DNA of 64,000 nucleotides, from contig NZ_JAGFNU010000005.1 in assembly GCF_018457175.1 (NCBI RefSeq), positions 186,001-250,000 on the forward strand, given 5' to 3'. This DNA comes from Pseudohalocynthiibacter aestuariivivens. Its GTDB lineage: Bacteria > Pseudomonadota > Alphaproteobacteria > Rhodobacterales > Rhodobacteraceae. The notes below the pieces were generated by a model that was not told the origin of the DNA, searched no databases, and saw nothing but the letters and a program-made list of their open reading frames with translations. This document shows, one piece after another, positions 52,127 to 60,374 of this stretch; within the stretch, counting starts at the first letter, position 1; every line of letters starts with the position of its first letter. The position numbers and the translations under genes were made by a program.

Positions 52127-53317
52127 TCATGATGCAGCAATCGATTTCTTTGGATCATAGAACGGACGTTCCACGATAACGGCATTTTCCGTTCCGGCCT
52201 CGTTCACAACGCCGGATCTGTTCACGACTTTCACCCGTGTGCCCAGATTGGCATGCTCTGTCGCAACCATTGCCAGCGCGATGTTCTGCTTAAGACGCGG
52301 CGAATAAACGGCAGAGGTGACTTTGCCGATGACCACACCCTCTTTTTCAATGCGCCAAAAAGAGGTGTTCGGGCCGTTCAGCGGGTCGCCTTCGATAACC
52401 AGACCGACCTGTTTGCGGTCGACACCTTGCTCCTTGATGCGGCGCAACGCCGCCTTGCCGATGAAATCGGCCTCTATGTCGAGATTCACCAGCCGGCCGA
52501 ACCCAAGCTCGTAAGGGTTGGTGCTGCTGTCCGCGTCCGCATGGTAGGACAGCATTCCCCCTTCGATACGGCGAATGGTCGAGGTGTGGCCCGGTTGCAG
52601 GTCAAATGGTTTGCCCGCGGCCATGATCTTTTCCCACAGTTCATCGCCGCGTGACCCGTCGCGGAGGTACAGCTCATATCCCAGTTCGCTCGACCATCCG
52701 GTGCGCGATACGATCAGCGGAATACCGTCGAGATCGAGTTCACGCAACCAGTAGTATTTGAGATCCATGATACTGTCGCCGAAAAGCGCCTTCATCACCT
52801 CGCCCGATTTCGGACCCTGCAATTGCAGCGGCGACACGTCGGGCTCACAGATCGTGACATCAAGGCCGGAATGCACCGCCAGACCCTGCGCCCACAGGAG
52901 GATGTCGCTGTCGGCCAGTGAAATCCAGAAGTGGTTTTCCGCCAGACGCAGCAGGATCGGGTCATTCAAAAGGCCACCCTCGGCATTTGTGATCAGAATG
53001 TATTTGCACTGGCCCACGGCCATGTTCGACAGGTCGCGCGGGGTCAGCATCTGGGTGAACTTTGCGGCGTCCGGTCCGGTGATTTCGACCTGACGCTCAA
53101 CCCCCACATCGCACAGGATCGCGTCGTTCACCAGGTTCCAGAAATTCTGCTCCGGATCGCCGAAGTCGCGCGGAATATACATGTGGTTGTACACCGAAAA
53201 ACCCTGCGCGCCCCAACGGACGGTTGCGTCGAAATAGGGAGATTTACGGATCTGCGTACCAAAGCCGAAATCTTCCTGTTGCAGGTCGTCTGTATTCAGG
53301 TCATCAGTTTGTGTCAT
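52127..53317 (-). CDS. dmdA: DMSP demethylase (DmdA), aminomethyltransferase-fold
   Basis: 396 residues from MTQTDDLNTDDLQ. It has the GcvT-like fold; distinctive blocks recall DmdA sequences: CDVGVERQVEITGPDAAKF, LTPRDLSNMAVGQCKYILI, NDPILLRLAENHFWISLADS, LQLQGPKSGEVM, SRTGWSSELGYELYLRD. DmdA moves a methyl group from DMSP to tetrahydrofolate, giving methylmercaptopropionate and methyl-THF. Neighbours (MTHFR pair, acyl-CoA ligase, hydratase, MtoX operon) fit. A related non-DMSP methyltransferase cannot be fully excluded. Confidence 0.82.
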   Translation of the reverse strand: MTQTDDLNTDDLQQEDFGFGTQIRKSPYFDATVRWGAQGFSVYNHMYIPRDFGDPEQNFWNLVNDAILCDVGVERQVEITGPDAAKFTQMLTPRDLSNMAVGQCKYILITNAEGGLLNDPILLRLAENHFWISLADSDILLWAQGLAVHSGLDVTICEPDVSPLQLQGPKSGEVMKALFGDSIMDLKYYWLRELDLDGIPLIVSRTGWSSELGYELYLRDGSRGDELWEKIMAAGKPFDLQPGHTSTIRRIEGGMLSYHADADSSTNPYELGFGRLVNLDIEADFIGKAALRRIKEQGVDRKQVGLVIEGDPLNGPNTSFWRIEKEGVVIGKVTSAVYSPRLKQNIALAMVATEHANLGTRVKVVNRSGVVNEAGTENAVIVERPFYDPKKSIAAS

Positions 53318-53478
53318 GTTTTTCGCCCTTGCTAGCACGTGGCCTGACTGGCCATGGAGTGTTTGAACCTGGCGAATGTTTAGTCTTGAATGGCTATTGA
53401 AAGCGGGCTGAAAAACTGCACGTTACAAACCAATCAGACCAATTTTTGAACTTCAACAGACTGTTTGGGCGTGCGGGG

Positions 53479-53970
53479 TTAATTACTGGCCCTGACCACC
53501 AGTTTTGCAAGATTGGGCTGGCTTGATTTGACGCGCCGAGTCGCGATGTAAGTCATGTAGCGGTCAATCTCGATGTCCAGCGATAGCAGTTCGTCCATTA
53601 AGGACTGAAACGCCGCAAGGCTGGGGGTCGTCGTCTTCATCACATAGTCCATCCCGCCTCCCGTGGCGATACACTCGGTGACCTCGTCCAAGCTCATTAT
53701 ATGAGCCTCAAACCGTTCGAAATCCACCTTTCGGTGATGGGTCAGAGAGACAGTTACAATGACCTGGGTAAAGTCAACGATGCGGTCCAGCGCGAGTTCT
53801 GCGTGATATCCTCGTATGAAACCCGCAGCCTTCAACCTGTCCAGGCGGGCCCAGCACGGGGTGGCAGAAATATTGACGATCTCTGCCAACTTAATCTTGC
53901 TCAGTTGCCCGTGCTTCTGAACCGCGCTGAGAATACGAATATCCGTTGCATCAAGAGCATTCTTTTTCAT
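53479..53970 (-). CDS. Lrp/AsnC-family regulator
   Basis: 163 residues from MKKNALDATDIRIL (a start at 54015 adds 15 residues). N-terminal HTH (KIKLAEIVNISATPCWARLDRLKAAGFI) and a C-terminal RAM ligand domain (VIVTVSLTHHRKVDFERFEAHI...). It lies upstream of dmdA in the same direction, 161 bp apart, and may control it. Effector unknown. Confidence 0.88.
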   Translation of the reverse strand: MKKNALDATDIRILSAVQKHGQLSKIKLAEIVNISATPCWARLDRLKAAGFIRGYHAELALDRIVDFTQVIVTVSLTHHRKVDFERFEAHIMSLDEVTECIATGGGMDYVMKTTTPSLAAFQSLMDELLSLDIEIDRYMTYIATRRVKSSQPNLAKLVVRASN

Positions 53971-54109
53971 CCAATCGAAACTTTCTTTGAGCCCTGTCAC
54001 AACATTGAGCAACATCGCCTATGTAGCAACTTATTTAACTCCCCGGTGTACTATGGCCAACCTGATCGCAATGCGTCAGTAGTCAAGCGGCGATCAGAAT
54101 CCAGATCTG

Positions 54110-54999
54110 CTAGTTCTTTAGTGCATTCAGGGGCACCTTGAGAACCGGGTTGCCCTGTTCGTCGCGGGGGATTTCGCCGGCGCGCATGTTCACCTGAAGC
54201 GAGGGGATGATCAGCCTGGGCATGGCCAGCTGCGCATCGCGTTCGGTGCGAAAGCGGATGAATTCCTCGCGGGTTTTGCCGCTGCCCACGTGGATGTTGT
54301 TTTCCCGCTGCTCGCCAATCGTGGTTTCCCACGCGATAGCCCGCCCGCCGGGGCCGTAATCGTGACAGATGAAGAGGCGCATATCGTCCGGCAGGGCCAG
54401 CACCTTCTGGATGCTGTCATAGAGCTCGCCCGCGTCGCCTCCCGGGAAATCAGCGCGGGCCGAGCCGCCATCCGGCATGAAGAGCGTATCGCCGACAAAG
54501 GCCGCATCCCCACCACATGCACCATGCAGGCGGGCGTATGCCCGGGCGTGGCGATGGCGAAGGCCTGCATCATGCCAATTGCATAGGTCTGGCCATCCTC
54601 GAACAGCGCATCGAATTGCGAGCCGTCGCGCTGAAATTCCGTCCCTTCGTTGAAGACCTTGCCGAACACCTCCTGTACTTCCATGATCCGGGCGCCGACG
54701 CCTATCCTGCCGCCCAGCCTGCCCTGGATATGGGGCGCGGCTGACAGGTGATCGGCATGGACATGGGATTCGATGATCCACTCAAGTGACAGTCCTTGAG
54801 TGGTAACGGTTTCTATCATCCGGTCCGCACTTTGCGTAACGATTTGGCCCGCGGCGTAATCAAGATCCAGCACGCTGTCGATGATCGCGCAGGCGTCGCT
54901 TTGCGGGTCCTTCACAATATAGGAAATCGTGTTGCTATCGGGGTCGAAAAACCCTTCGACCTCGGGTTTGACATCCATGTTCAAAAGGTAATCGGTCAT
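54110..54999 (-). pseudogene. ETHE1-like persulfide dioxygenase (MBL fold), frameshifted
   Basis: About 296 codons. The first frame gives HVHADH (MBL motif, about 79-84) and TPGHTPACMVHVVG. The second begins right there with DAAFVGDTLFMPDGGSARAD, then ICHDYGPGG and KLPLN-like end. One base is missing in the GGGG run at 54508-54511 (plus-strand CCCC); adding one G restores a single reading frame. Either a true mutation or a sequence error. The intact enzyme would oxidise glutathione persulfide to sulfite. Confidence 0.85.
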
Positions 55000-55053
55000 G
55001 ATGTTTCTCCTTGGCTGCGCCGGTGCGGGTGCCTGTAGGCGGACGGTTTAGTC

Positions 55054-55443
55054 CTATTCCAGCGGCCCCGCCGCTTTTTTCCAGGCCGTGATGCCGCCCG
55101 AGAGGTTCACGACCGGTGAAAGGCCCATGTCCATCGCCACCTTTGCGGCCAGCGCCGATCGTCCACCCGAGGCGCAGTAGAAGATATAGGTTTTTGCCTG
55201 GTTGAACTCGGGTTTGTGGACCGGGCTTTCGGGGTCGATGTGGAATTCCATCATCCCGCGGGATGAGGCCACGGCCCCGGGGATCAGCCCGGTTCTGGCC
55301 TGCTCAGAGCCGTCGCGCAGGTCGACAAAGACATGAGCGTCGCTGCCCACCAGCGGCAGCGCGTCGTCGACGCTGATCGCGGGTACCGTGTCCAGTGTCT
55401 CTTTCACAATGTCTTTGGCGCTTTTGGTGATGTTCTGTGCCAT
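55054..55443 (-). CDS. Rhodanese-like sulfurtransferase
   Basis: 129 residues, a single rhodanese domain with active-site loop YCASGGRSA (Cys near 93) and FVDLRDGSEQARTGLIPGA. It should carry persulfide sulfur and is a common partner of ETHE1-type dioxygenases. Located between the dioxygenase and the CoA-binding gene in the MtoX operon. No signal peptide. Confidence 0.9.
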   Translation of the reverse strand: MAQNITKSAKDIVKETLDTVPAISVDDALPLVGSDAHVFVDLRDGSEQARTGLIPGAVASSRGMMEFHIDPESPVHKPEFNQAKTYIFYCASGGRSALAAKVAMDMGLSPVVNLSGGITAWKKAAGPLE

Positions 55444-55467
55444 GGAATGTCCTGTTTGATGCGGCGC

Positions 55468-55932
55468 TCAGATCTTGAGATCAAGCCGTGGTTTCCAGAA
55501 GGGTCTGAAGAGTTCGATTTTGGGGCAGCGGTTCATGACAACCTTCAGGCCCGCGTCTTCGGCAAGGCGGGCGGCCTTGTCGTCGTATACGCCGATTTGG
55601 CCCCAAAGCACCTTTGCACCGATGGCAATGGCCTGTTCAGCAAAGCCGTAAAGTTCCTCCTTGGGGCGGAACACCTCCACCATATCAACGGGACGGTCAA
55701 TTTCCTGAAGCGAGTGATAGACCTTGATGCCGCGGATTTCGGTGACATTCGGGTTGGGATTGACCGGGATCATGTCATAGCCGGTTTCGTGCAGCACACG
55801 CAGCACGCCGTAGCTGAACTTGGTCTTGTCGGCACTGGCCCCCACCATGGCGATGGATTTGACCGATTTCAGGATGTCCGCCAGATAGGACGGGTCATAA
55901 TCGTAGAGGTCATCGAGTGCGGTGGCAGGCAT
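55468..55932 (-). CDS. CoA-binding domain protein (YccU-like)
   Basis: 154 residues. Rossmann-like CoA_binding_2 domain: SIAMVGASADKTKFSYGVLRVL (about 27-48), MIPVNPN, and GAKVLWGQIGVYD. The family binds CoA and is otherwise obscure. Its presence in a methanethiol/sulfide operon is unexplained; it could bind CoA persulfide or an acyl-CoA. Tight spacing with neighbours supports co-transcription. Confidence 0.85.
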   Translation of the reverse strand: MPATALDDLYDYDPSYLADILKSVKSIAMVGASADKTKFSYGVLRVLHETGYDMIPVNPNPNVTEIRGIKVYHSLQEIDRPVDMVEVFRPKEELYGFAEQAIAIGAKVLWGQIGVYDDKAARLAEDAGLKVVMNRCPKIELFRPFWKPRLDLKI

Positions 55933-55934
55933 GA

Positions 55935-56300
55935 TCAGTGATCCTTAGGTGTGGCGAGATCCGCCTTGAGTTCATGAGGCTTAAGCGGATCAAGGAACGG
56001 ATTGCGGTAGAGTTGCCCGTGGCTTTCGACGCCAATCTCGAGCGTGATGTCAGAGGTGGCACGCGCGACACAGAGAATGACATATCCGTTCGCGATCTGC
56101 CGGTTGTTCAGGGCAACCTGCCGGCGTTGATCGACTTGGCCGTCGGTCAGTTTGGCCGCACAGGTGATGCAGCCACCGTATTTGCAGCCATAGGGCAGGT
56201 CGACCCCCTGATCACGCAGGCTGTCCAGCAGCGGACGGCGGGCGTCGACCTCATAGACCGCGTTGTCGCGATTGGCGATGGTGACGTTATAGATAGTCAT
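55935..56300 (-). CDS. 2Fe-2S plant-type ferredoxin
   Basis: 121 residues. Cluster motif CKYGGCITCAAKL (cysteines near 39, 44, 47) and a fourth in ILCVARA (about 77), the CX4CX2CX29C plant-type arrangement. It can pass single electrons to or from an oxidoreductase. It overlaps the mtoX gene by 4 nt (ATGA), so it is translated with it and may serve the same process. No reductase partner is visible in the operon. Confidence 0.88.
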   Translation of the reverse strand: MTIYNVTIANRDNAVYEVDARRPLLDSLRDQGVDLPYGCKYGGCITCAAKLTDGQVDQRRQVALNNRQIANGYVILCVARATSDITLEIGVESHGQLYRNPFLDPLKPHELKADLATPKDH

Positions 56301-57646
56301 AGCCAGATATCACTTGTGCAATCGCCACCCGGATAGCGCATTTCGTGGCACCGCGCAGGGCCACCCGGTTCGTTGCCAAAATTCACGATGAAATCGGGGT
56401 TGAGGGTCATGCCACCGTTTTCGGGATCACAATCGATCATCACCATGACGCCGCCCTGTTCACGGATTTCGGGGTAGAACTGGTTATCCCAGGTGGAAAA
56501 CAGGCTGGTTGTCACATAAAGCCGCCGACCGTCGAGCGAGAGCTGGAACATCTGCGGCCCCCCGGCCATTTTTACCCCATTCACTTCCGGCGCTTTGCCC
56601 AGCAAGCCACCCATCCAGACCTGCCCTGTCAGCTTGGGGTTATGCGGGTCGGAAATGTCATACTGGCGCATGTCGCCGTGAAGCCAGTTGTTGAGGTAGA
56701 GATATTTGTCATCCATCGACACAAGGATTGCGGACATCACGCCCGGCACCGGAATCGGCCACTCGGGGTGCGGCTCGTTTTCCACGTCGATGATCTTTTC
56801 CCATTGCCATTTTCCGGCGTCGTCTTTCCACCAGTGAATGACGTTGGAGCTGAGCGCCGCCCCGCAAAACCCGTGGGTGCTGTCCGGGTCATGGTGGAAC
56901 TTCACCTCCAGCGGGATAAGGCCATCCTCACCCAGATACATGCTCTCAATCGGCTCGCGTTTCTCGAAATCCCAGAAATGCAGCTCGCGACCGTATTTCA
57001 GGTGGCCGACCTCTTCCAAATCAAACCCCGGCATGAAAGTATTCGGCGCGGCCCATTCGGAACTGACCATGACATTGTGGCGCGGCTGGTACCAGAAATC
57101 ATAGCCGAACTTGATGTCGCCCATCGAGTTCTCCCAGCGGCCGACAATCTCGAAATCCTTGTTCAGGTGCAGATACCCGCCCGGCGCTTCGCCTTTGGCG
57201 TCCCCGAGAAAGGAAATGATGATCTCGGAGCCCAGGCAATGCACGGTGTGCGGGCCGGAAAGATCGGTCTTCGATTTGATCTCGGCCCCGTCGATCACCT
57301 TGTGCAGACGCGGTGCGCGCGGGTCAGTGGCGGTGTCGACAATGTGCAGGTTGTTCGACCGCACCCCGGGCAGGATCAGATACTTGCGCGACATCGACCC
57401 ATCGTCGAAACACGACGAGCAGGCATTCCAACCCATATGGTGCAACTCGTCGCCGATGCCGGGCATCTCAAGGCGATGAATGACCTGGCTGTAGGTTGGG
57501 CTCTCGGGATCTACATCAACGGTGGCCAGATAATCGGGCTTCTGAATGCCAGTCCCGGTGTAGATTGCAATCGTGTAAAGCAACTTTTCACGCGGGGCCT
57601 TGATCGCCTCGGCAGGCGATGCATAGCCTGGTCCACAACATTCCAT
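56297..57646 (-). CDS. mtoX: Methanethiol oxidase (selenium-binding protein 56 family)
   Basis: 449 residues from MECCGPGYASPAEA, with AGGGAGAAC upstream. It follows human SELENBP1 closely in wording: DYLATVDVDPESPTYSQVIH, DELHHMGWNACSSCFDD, YDFWYQPRHNVMVSSEWAAP, GPQMFQLSLDGRRLYVTTSL and the C-terminus RYPGGDCTSDIWL. Bacterial members are copper methanethiol oxidases making sulfide, formaldehyde and peroxide. No signal peptide here, unlike the periplasmic Hyphomicrobium enzyme, so a cytoplasmic form is suggested. It heads a five-gene operon. Confidence 0.92.
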   Translation of the reverse strand: MECCGPGYASPAEAIKAPREKLLYTIAIYTGTGIQKPDYLATVDVDPESPTYSQVIHRLEMPGIGDELHHMGWNACSSCFDDGSMSRKYLILPGVRSNNLHIVDTATDPRAPRLHKVIDGAEIKSKTDLSGPHTVHCLGSEIIISFLGDAKGEAPGGYLHLNKDFEIVGRWENSMGDIKFGYDFWYQPRHNVMVSSEWAAPNTFMPGFDLEEVGHLKYGRELHFWDFEKREPIESMYLGEDGLIPLEVKFHHDPDSTHGFCGAALSSNVIHWWKDDAGKWQWEKIIDVENEPHPEWPIPVPGVMSAILVSMDDKYLYLNNWLHGDMRQYDISDPHNPKLTGQVWMGGLLGKAPEVNGVKMAGGPQMFQLSLDGRRLYVTTSLFSTWDNQFYPEIREQGGVMVMIDCDPENGGMTLNPDFIVNFGNEPGGPARCHEMRYPGGDCTSDIWL

Positions 57647-57702
57647 CTTGTTCTCCCTGTCCGCGCGACTCGGTTTCATTGACATTGGCCTGGTAAGTAT
57701 TA

Positions 57703-57725
57703 TTACATGAGACAAATGTCTGTAA
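57703..57725. promoter_or_regulatory. Dyad between mtoX and the IclR gene
   Basis: AGACA-AA-TGTCT flanked by TTAC and GTAA, a near-palindrome in the 92-bp divergent region, ending 13 bp before the IclR ATG. Candidate IclR operator and mtoX control site. Confidence 0.55.
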
Positions 57726-57738
57726 AGTGAGATTTTTT

Positions 57739-58497
57739 ATGCATCTTGATCGCTTGATGACCGTTTTAGAAAACGTGGCCATCGCCGGTCGCGCTGTTAC
57801 GGCGCCCGAAGTGCAACAAGCGACAGGGCTACCCCGCCCGACCTGTTACCGTTTGCTGCAAACCATGGCGAAACACCGGCTTTTGGATGAGCCCGAGCCG
57901 GGGCGCTATCTGGTGGGGGAAAGGCTGGTCCGGCTGGCGCTACTCGGGCAATCGGATGTCGATGTCTGTCAGGCCGCGGCACCCGCGTTGAAAGAGGCCG
58001 CCAATCAGTTTGGCGAGGCAATGTTCCTCTCGCGCTATCGCAACAAGGGGGTCGAGATCATCCATGTCGAGACCCCAAAGGACGCCGCGCGCTCGTTTGT
58101 GCATCCGGGCCTTGGCTTTCGCCCGATGCACGCCTGTTCCTGTTCCAAGGTCATTGCCGCCTTTGCCGAGGATGGATTTCGCGAAGAAATCCTCGCGGGG
58201 CCGATGCGCAGCTACACTCCTAACACCAAGCAAAATCCCGAAGCTCTGCGGGCTGAGTTCGCTTCTATCCGGCAGGCAGGGTTTGCGGAATGTGTGGAAG
58301 AGATCGAGGTGGGGGTGTCATCGGTGGCCGCCCCGATCCGGATCGGAAATATCGGGGCAACCTTCAGCATCGGTGCCACCGGCCCTGTCAGGCGGTTTAC
58401 CACCAAACGCCGCATTGAGATCGGGCATGATTTGTGCATGCTCGCCGACAAAGTGGCGCTGGCCTTACAAATGCATGGTGTGACTCAGACTGGATAA
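57739..58497 (+). CDS. IclR-family regulator of the mtoX operon
   Basis: 252 residues from MHLDRLMTVLENVA (a GTG at 57727 is an alternative). HTH at about 20-45 (VTAPEVQQATGLPRPTCYRLLQTM) and the IclR effector domain (SRYRNKGVEIIHVETPKDAARSF, RPMHACSCSKVI). Divergent from mtoX and likely its controller; the inducer could be methanethiol-related or an upstream DMSP metabolite. Confidence 0.88.
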   Translation: MHLDRLMTVLENVAIAGRAVTAPEVQQATGLPRPTCYRLLQTMAKHRLLDEPEPGRYLVGERLVRLALLGQSDVDVCQAAAPALKEAANQFGEAMFLSRYRNKGVEIIHVETPKDAARSFVHPGLGFRPMHACSCSKVIAAFAEDGFREEILAGPMRSYTPNTKQNPEALRAEFASIRQAGFAECVEEIEVGVSSVAAPIRIGNIGATFSIGATGPVRRFTTKRRIEIGHDLCMLADKVALALQMHGVTQTG

Positions 58498-58869
58498 ATG
58501 TATCCCGCTTTTATCGAAAAGCGGAATTAGAGCCCGGACGCAGCGAACTCACCTTTTGTTCCGCGACCCGGTTATTGCCCTTTTCGATTTTGCTGCGCTT
58601 GACCTGAATGGCCGCATTGTCTTCTTCTGAGCAGCGTAAACATTTGCGCTGATGCAGCGAAAATGGCGCTGCGTGCGCACGCAGCGCAAATTCGACACTT
58701 CCGAGATGGGCTCGAGCCTGACGTTCGCTACCGTTTGCACCAATGACTGCTTTGCGAACAACCCGGCCATCGCTGCGGAGCTGAACCGCAGCAAACTCCC
58801 GTCTTCTCACCATGGGCTTCGGGAAATCCAGTTTTCTGACGCCTTCAGATTAGCGTGTCTTTAACTGCT
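58498..58869. other. Non-coding region between the IclR and Ldh genes
   Basis: About 370 bp. No convincing gene; contains the stem-loop at 58505-58524 and sequence resembling dispersed intergenic repeats. Confidence 0.45.
58505..58524 (+). terminator. Stem-loop just after the IclR gene
   Basis: Perfect 8-bp stem CCGCTTTT/AAAAGCGG with loop ATCG, 7 nt past the stop. No T run follows on the plus strand, so terminator function is uncertain. Confidence 0.5.
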
Positions 58870-59865
58870 CTAGCTTAACCCGTGTATCGTCTCAATCAGC
58901 GATTTGTTGATCGTTCTCGAACCGGTGTCCATCCGATTAGCATGACGTCGAGCACCGGGAACCCGTACACCTTCAAGGCTCGTCAGCCGTTCCATGAAGG
59001 CCTCGGCGTGGGCGTTCCATCCTTCACCGGCAATCAACGCCGGTGACAATGCGATCACAATCTCGCCGCCGCGTGGCGGGCCGCCATCATGGTTGTCGTT
59101 TTCTGCCGCTTCGAAGCTGAAGTTTTCGCCAGTGAGCCCGGCGGCCAGAAGTTCGACCATCAAGGCGATGGCCGAGCCTTTGTACCCGCCAAACGGCAGC
59201 AATACGCCCGCGGCAATCTTCGCCGGATCTGTGGTCTCCTTTCCCTCTGCGTCAAGACCCGTTCCGAGCGGAACCGTTTTGCCCTCTCGAGCTGCAATCT
59301 GGACGTCGCCGAGCGCCATCGAAGCGGTCGCCATATCATAACAAACTGGTGGTTTGCCCGGGCGCGGCCAGGCGAAGGAAATTGGATTGGTGCCAAAGAG
59401 TTTCTCGGTCGATCCGGCAGGGGCTACCATCGGCATATATGCGGTGCAGGCAATTCCGACCAGACCATGATCGGCCAAGAATTCGGTCTCGGGCCACAGC
59501 GCCGCGAAATGATGGATATTGGTAAGTGATAGCGCCGCAACTCCGATCTCTGCTGCTGCCTCAGCAAGCACTGGTAGTCCAACTGCCTGTGCTAGCGGAG
59601 CAAAACAACCACCGCCATCGACATGGATCAGCGCTCTAGTCTTTTTCACGACGGTGGGCTTTGCTTTGCCGTCAACTTTGCCACTGCGCAAAGACTTGAC
59701 GTAACCGGGAACGCGAAACAGCCCGTGGGAATGTGATCCATCCCGTTCTGCGCGCATTATAATATCGGCAAGCGCTGCGGCGTTTGCTTCATCGCACCCA
59801 TTCGCCAACATGGTACTACGAGTGAGTTCATATATCTCATCGAGGGTGAGGCAGAGTGTACTCAT
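58870..59865 (-). CDS. Malate/L-lactate dehydrogenase-family oxidoreductase (Ldh_2)
   Basis: 331 residues. Ldh_2 fold with catalytic-region histidine in SHSHGLFRVPGYV (about 44-56), SLTNIHHFAALWPETE, FGTNPISFAWP and GGYKGSAIALMVELLAAGL. The family reduces 2-oxo acids or cyclic imino acids with NAD(P)H. It lies 510 bp past the hydrolase/TRAP operon on the same strand, perhaps the same pathway. Substrate unknown. Confidence 0.88.
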   Translation of the reverse strand: MSTLCLTLDEIYELTRSTMLANGCDEANAAALADIIMRAERDGSHSHGLFRVPGYVKSLRSGKVDGKAKPTVVKKTRALIHVDGGGCFAPLAQAVGLPVLAEAAAEIGVAALSLTNIHHFAALWPETEFLADHGLVGIACTAYMPMVAPAGSTEKLFGTNPISFAWPRPGKPPVCYDMATASMALGDVQIAAREGKTVPLGTGLDAEGKETTDPAKIAAGVLLPFGGYKGSAIALMVELLAAGLTGENFSFEAAENDNHDGGPPRGGEIVIALSPALIAGEGWNAHAEAFMERLTSLEGVRVPGARRHANRMDTGSRTINKSLIETIHGLS

Positions 59866-60374
59866 CTGGTTCCGTTGCTTTCATTTTAGGTGTTTTGCTG
59901 GTTCTGGGCCGTTCTGTTGTCACTAACGTGAACTGAGTTATCGCCCATTTTAATATCGGGCTCAAAGTGAACGAAACAATATCTATCGGTCAACACTTCA
60001 TCGAGTAAAAGATTGTATCTTTGGGGCTTTAAACAGGCTTTCGTCGCAGGCATGTCGAATGACCGCATTGCGGTGCGATTTCAACGGGTCGCTGCAGTGC
60101 AGTTTTCGCATTGCAGACATTCGTCGAGGATGCAGCATCTGGGTGGCTGGATGGACAACTTGAGGACATCCTGGGCTTTCGCTTTAGACCGTCGAAGGGC
60201 TGCGCTTAGGGCACCGCAACAACTAAAATCGAAAGGGAGGTCGGTTAAGATGCCAATTAATGAAATGGGTGCTGATCTCAACAAATAATGTTGTGACCGA
60301 TTTTTTCACCGACAAACATCAAAGATAATTCGGGCAGAGTTCAATGATAGCGAGGTTTTGTCCACCTGCGTGTT
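59866..60374. other. Non-coding region with a dispersed repeat
   Basis: About 510 bp between two minus-strand genes. No recognisable gene. It contains copy B of the repeat described at 26145. The 3' part should carry the Ldh promoter. Confidence 0.45.
60086..60138 (+). repeat. Dispersed repeat, copy B
   Basis: Ordered blocks GGGTCG, TGCAG, TTTCGCATT, CATTCGT and GCAGCAT shared with 26145-26204. Confidence 0.45.

Noticed and set aside
52127-53317. Calling the dmdA candidate a glycine-cleavage T protein or sarcosine dehydrogenase domain
   Set aside because: The blocks recalled for DmdA fit better, no gcvH/gcvP or sarcosine genes are near, and the organosulfur context agrees. A phylogeny would settle it.
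56345-57682. Long plus-strand open frame (445 codons) antisense to mtoX
   Set aside because: It is the complement of a strongly recognised gene, and its product resembles no family. GC-rich coding DNA often opens antisense frames.
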